Of a stretch of 7,658 bases of DNA, positions 6,004 through 7,658 are shown in pieces (position 1 is the stretch's first letter; the number at the start of each line of letters is the position of its first letter). The stretch is from Nitriliruptoraceae bacterium (GTDB lineage: Bacteria; Actinomycetota; Nitriliruptoria; Nitriliruptorales; Nitriliruptoraceae), in NCBI GenBank assembly GCA_003554005.1, contig PWEU01000354.1:1-7658 (forward strand). Reading direction: 5' to 3'. The notes beneath the pieces were generated by a model that had not been told where the DNA came from, did not search any database, and worked only from the letters and a program-made list of their open reading frames with translations. The translations under genes and the position numbers were made by a program.

Positions 6004-6038
6004 AAAAGGGGCCTCTTAATAAGGGGCCTCTTTTAATT
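6004..6038 (+). terminator. Terminator hairpin made of a direct repeat
   Basis: AAGGGGCCTCTT occurs at 6006-6017 and again at 6021-6032. Because the unit is nearly its own reverse complement, the copies pair to give a 14-pair stem (6004-6017 with 6021-6034, two G-T wobbles) around AAT. The 3' arm ends in TTTT and AATT follows. The stem is symmetrical, so it could work on either strand. It closes the capsid cassette 18 bases after the repeat-protein stop. Confidence 0.75.
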
Positions 6039-6064
6039 ACTTGAAAACAGGAGAGTGTTACAAG

Positions 6065-6532
6065 ATGGCAGACGATTACAAGTGCAAATACTGCGGGGAA
6101 GAATTTGAAAACAAAGGCTACCTGGTGCAGCACTATACGAAGTTTAAGGGCGGCACCTGTGCTGCCGATAAAGAAGATGGAGAGTCGCTCAACGAGGGGG
6201 CGGTAGAAGAAGGCATGGGCGCCGAAAGAGACCCCGCCTCTGTTGCCAAGCCGCACTACGACAGGGAAGCCGAGACTGTGGATATTACGGAACAGCACGG
6301 GGTAGAGGCGCAGGTATCAGCGCTGGCAAAGGAAACCGCAGAAAAACTTAAAAAATACCCCAAGGAACGTGTGATGGTTCCCGAGGATAAACTTAACCCG
6401 CAAAGTTCTTTTGTGGTGGTGGGTGTCAACGGTTGGAATCTGCAAATTCAAAGGAAAACCCCTGTCCTTCTGCCCTCGCCTGTTGTAGAACTTCTGGAAC
6501 AGGGCGGATATGCCCCTACACAGGTAAGGTAG
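6065..6532 (+). CDS. Zinc-finger capsid/connector accessory protein
   Basis: This 155-residue protein starts at ATG 6065, with GGAG at 6050-6053 upstream. A TTG at 6041 in the same frame lies before that site and is rejected. The N-terminus is a single zinc-finger-like unit: C7-x2-C10-x12-H23-x8-C32, with F14 and L20 at the usual core positions. An acidic linker (34-100) follows. The C-terminal part (about 108-155; SSFVVVGVNGWNLQIQRK, then VLLPSPVVELLEQGGY) resembles a short domain common in small phage head-region proteins, where an 'NG..' strand pair is followed by 'P..V...L...G'. That resemblance is from memory. The finger may bind DNA, RNA or another virion protein. The next gene starts 2 bases after its stop, so they are probably cotranslated. 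Confidence 0.78.
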   Translation: MADDYKCKYCGEEFENKGYLVQHYTKFKGGTCAADKEDGESLNEGAVEEGMGAERDPASVAKPHYDREAETVDITEQHGVEAQVSALAKETAEKLKKYPKERVMVPEDKLNPQSSFVVVGVNGWNLQIQRKTPVLLPSPVVELLEQGGYAPTQVR

Positions 6533-6533
6533 C

Positions 6534-6959
6534 ATGGACTTTGACGTTCCCTCTTTCAAGGTGGACGATACGGGGACGTATTTTATCGTTCTCGTCTTTG
6601 ACGACTTTGTGGTAAAGATACCAAGAAAGCAGAACGACAAACGCAGGGAGGAAAAGCTGGCGAAGATAACCGCCGCGCATAACTACCTCTCCGGCAAGGT
6701 CAAGGGGGTTTTGCCCTGCGAGAACTGGGATGGTTTTCTTGTTATGCCGAGGGCGCCGGGGGAAAGGGCAGATACTCGCAAAGACATTGAGGGGCATATA
6801 GGCGGGCTACGTGTAAAGCTGATGCAGGAGATTGAAGCGGCAGATAAGGGGCTGTTCCCTTTCATCAAAAGCGACGTGGGTAAAACCAACCTGTTCTACG
6901 ATGAAGAAGGGGATCGCCTTTATCTGGTGGACGTTCACGGGGTTATTGATAGAAAGTGA
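6534..6959 (+). CDS. Miniature protein-kinase-like protein
   Basis: This 141-residue protein carries kinase-fold signatures in the right order. VVKI (26-29) with K28 matches the ATP-anchoring 'VAIK' lysine. E39/E40 lie where the helix-C Glu should be. GFLVMPRAPGE (67-77) resembles the hinge. DVGKTN (114-119) has the D-x4-N spacing of the catalytic loop (HRDLKPEN), and DVHG (133-136) sits 14 residues after that Asn, where DFG is expected. The HRD His-Arg is replaced by Lys-Ser (112-113), and there is no glycine-rich loop beyond DDTGTY (11-16). The protein ends five residues after the DFG-like site, so activation segment and rest of the C-lobe are missing; typical kinases are about twice this length. 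It may be a minimal kinase, a pseudokinase or a chance resemblance. ATG 6534 follows AAGG and starts 2 bases after the previous stop. Confidence 0.75.
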   Translation: MDFDVPSFKVDDTGTYFIVLVFDDFVVKIPRKQNDKRREEKLAKITAAHNYLSGKVKGVLPCENWDGFLVMPRAPGERADTRKDIEGHIGGLRVKLMQEIEAADKGLFPFIKSDVGKTNLFYDEEGDRLYLVDVHGVIDRK

Positions 6960-6963
6960 GGTG
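6958..6963 (+). promoter_or_regulatory. Ribosome site favouring ATG 6968
   Basis: GAGGTG overlaps the stop codon of the kinase-like gene and lies just before ATG 6968. A GTG at 6956 in the same frame would start within this site and overlap the previous gene by 4 bases, with no clear ribosome site of its own. ATG 6968 is preferred. Confidence 0.6.
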
Positions 6964-6967
6964 CAAT

Positions 6968-7534
6968 ATGGACTTAACCGAAATCCGCAACAGGGTAATG
7001 CGCCGGGCAGGGGTGCAACTCGTGGACGATGTAGACGATGAAATCAATATGGTGCAGAGGCAGTATATCCAGCCTGTCGCCGCTATCCACGAAGAGGCAG
7101 AATACGAAACGACCGAAGCAGACGAAGAAATAGTGCTGACGGCGCTTGCAAACGATATATATAGGCTTAACTATATTATAGATATAACACACCACGACAG
7201 GGGCATAAGTGTCCCCTTGTTGCACGAAAGCCGCACAGAGAAGATAGGCGCAAGAAGGCAGGGCAGCAAGATACGCTTTGTCGGGATACAGGCGGAAAGA
7301 AAACTTCTCGTCGCATATCATAAACAGCTAAAAGAATTGGGAACGATGGCCGGACAGGTTAGCGAACCCGAAATACCGGAACAGTGGCACGATCTGTATT
7401 GGATGGGCGCTTTGTCCATGTTCATACCCGATTATTTCCCCATATTCCAGGACAGGCTAAGGGAGTTTAAACTGGAACGCAAATTAGAGGGCAAGCCTTA
7501 TGGTATGCCGATGAAAGTAAGGAAGGAGTGGTAA
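6968..7534 (+). CDS. Putative head-tail adaptor (connector) protein
   Basis: This 188-residue protein is probably a connector that docks on the portal and links it to the tail. It is mixed helix and strand: a helical N-terminus (MDLTEIRNRVMRRAG), an acidic loop, strand pairs (EIVLTALANDIYRLNYIIDI; KIRFVGIQAERKLLVAYHK), then PEIPEQWHDLYWMGALSMF with a closing helix FPIFQDRLREFKLERKLEG. The pattern 'E(I)P...HDL...GA......D......F..RL..F' is typical of phage tail-accessory and adaptor proteins of the P22 gp4 or T7 gp11 sort, which often have this size. Position after portal and capsid genes supports it. The family assignment is by pattern and context, so it is moderate. A short AT-rich patch (7154-7186) encodes NDIYRLNYIIDI and needs no other explanation. 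Confidence 0.75.
   Translation: MDLTEIRNRVMRRAGVQLVDDVDDEINMVQRQYIQPVAAIHEEAEYETTEADEEIVLTALANDIYRLNYIIDITHHDRGISVPLLHESRTEKIGARRQGSKIRFVGIQAERKLLVAYHKQLKELGTMAGQVSEPEIPEQWHDLYWMGALSMFIPDYFPIFQDRLREFKLERKLEGKPYGMPMKVRKEW
7523..7528 (+). promoter_or_regulatory. Ribosome site that sets a TTG start at 7537
   Basis: AAGGAG lies 8 bases before TTG 7537. The in-frame ATG at 7552 is 23 bases away and has no site of its own, so TTG is preferred. Confidence 0.65.
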
Positions 7535-7536
7535 AT

Positions 7537-7658
7537 TTGGATCTTCAAGAAATGACCAACTATATTAAAACACGCTACCCTACGGAACTGGGGGAGACCG
7601 AGTTTGCTTACCATCTTAACGAAGTCTACAGGGACGTTTCTACCCTGTTCACCCCTGA
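7537..7658 (+). CDS. Partial CDS, probable connector/tail gene, cut by window end
   Basis: The frame from TTG 7537 stays open to the window end, giving 40 residues that begin (M)DLQEMTNYIKTRYP and continue ELGETEFAYHLNEVYRDV. It starts 2 bases after the adaptor candidate's stop, so it is probably in the same transcript and coupled. The visible part looks helical and soluble. It opens like its neighbour (MDLTEIRNRV versus MDLQEMTNYI), which may hint at related N-terminal helices but is too short to prove homology. The product is not recognised; another head-tail connector or a tail protein is likely from context. Confidence 0.7.
   Translation, partial: MDLQEMTNYIKTRYPTELGETEFAYHLNEVYRDVSTLFTP

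Noticed and set aside
6041..6064. Earlier TTG start for the zinc-finger gene
   Set aside because: The TTG lies upstream of the only visible ribosome site (6050-6053), which instead serves ATG 6065.
7146..7186. Possible internal promoter (TTGCAA with TATATT) in an AT-rich patch of the adaptor gene
   Set aside because: The spacing is 20 bases and the match is weak. The AT-rich run is explained by codons for Asn, Ile and Tyr.

Overview
The window is a block of tailed-phage (or prophage) head-morphogenesis genes, all on the + strand and closely packed. Strong purine-rich Shine-Dalgarno sites (GGGAGG, AGGAGG, AAGGAG), several TTG starts and hairpin-plus-T-run terminators suggest a Bacillota host, probably Clostridia-like. 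That host call is an inference from style; nothing in the window names the host.

Layout. (1) 15-587 is an AT-rich gene of unknown function, followed by a very long nested hairpin terminator (637-702). (2) 725-3208 holds a small membrane-anchored protein (TTG start), a 625-residue P22-type portal protein that overlaps it by one base, and a 120-residue beta-rich protein of unknown function, closed by a second terminator (3213-3233). (3) 3303-5985 is the capsid cassette: acidic scaffold, small decoration-like protein, N4-gp56-type major capsid protein, and a protein made of three 41-residue repeats, closed by a third hairpin (6004-6034). (4) 6065 to the end holds a zinc-finger accessory protein, a miniature protein-kinase-like protein, a head-tail adaptor candidate, and the start of another gene cut by the window end.

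How it works together. The scaffold and major capsid protein should build the procapsid on the portal vertex. The adaptor candidate and the gene after it probably extend the portal towards the tail. The terminase that packages DNA is not in the window; it often lies just upstream of the portal, and the AT-rich gene may have been inserted between the two. The three hairpins divide the cluster into portal, capsid and connector sections, which could set different expression levels if termination is partial.

The most unusual items are the 141-residue kinase-like protein (6534-6959), which carries the ATP-lysine, catalytic-loop and DFG-like signatures but stops right after the last one; the AT-rich gene; the long nested terminator with a competing upstream hairpin; and the exact 41-residue triple repeat. 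No rRNA, tRNA, CRISPR array, insertion sequence or integrase was seen. No stretch longer than about 140 bases lacks a gene.
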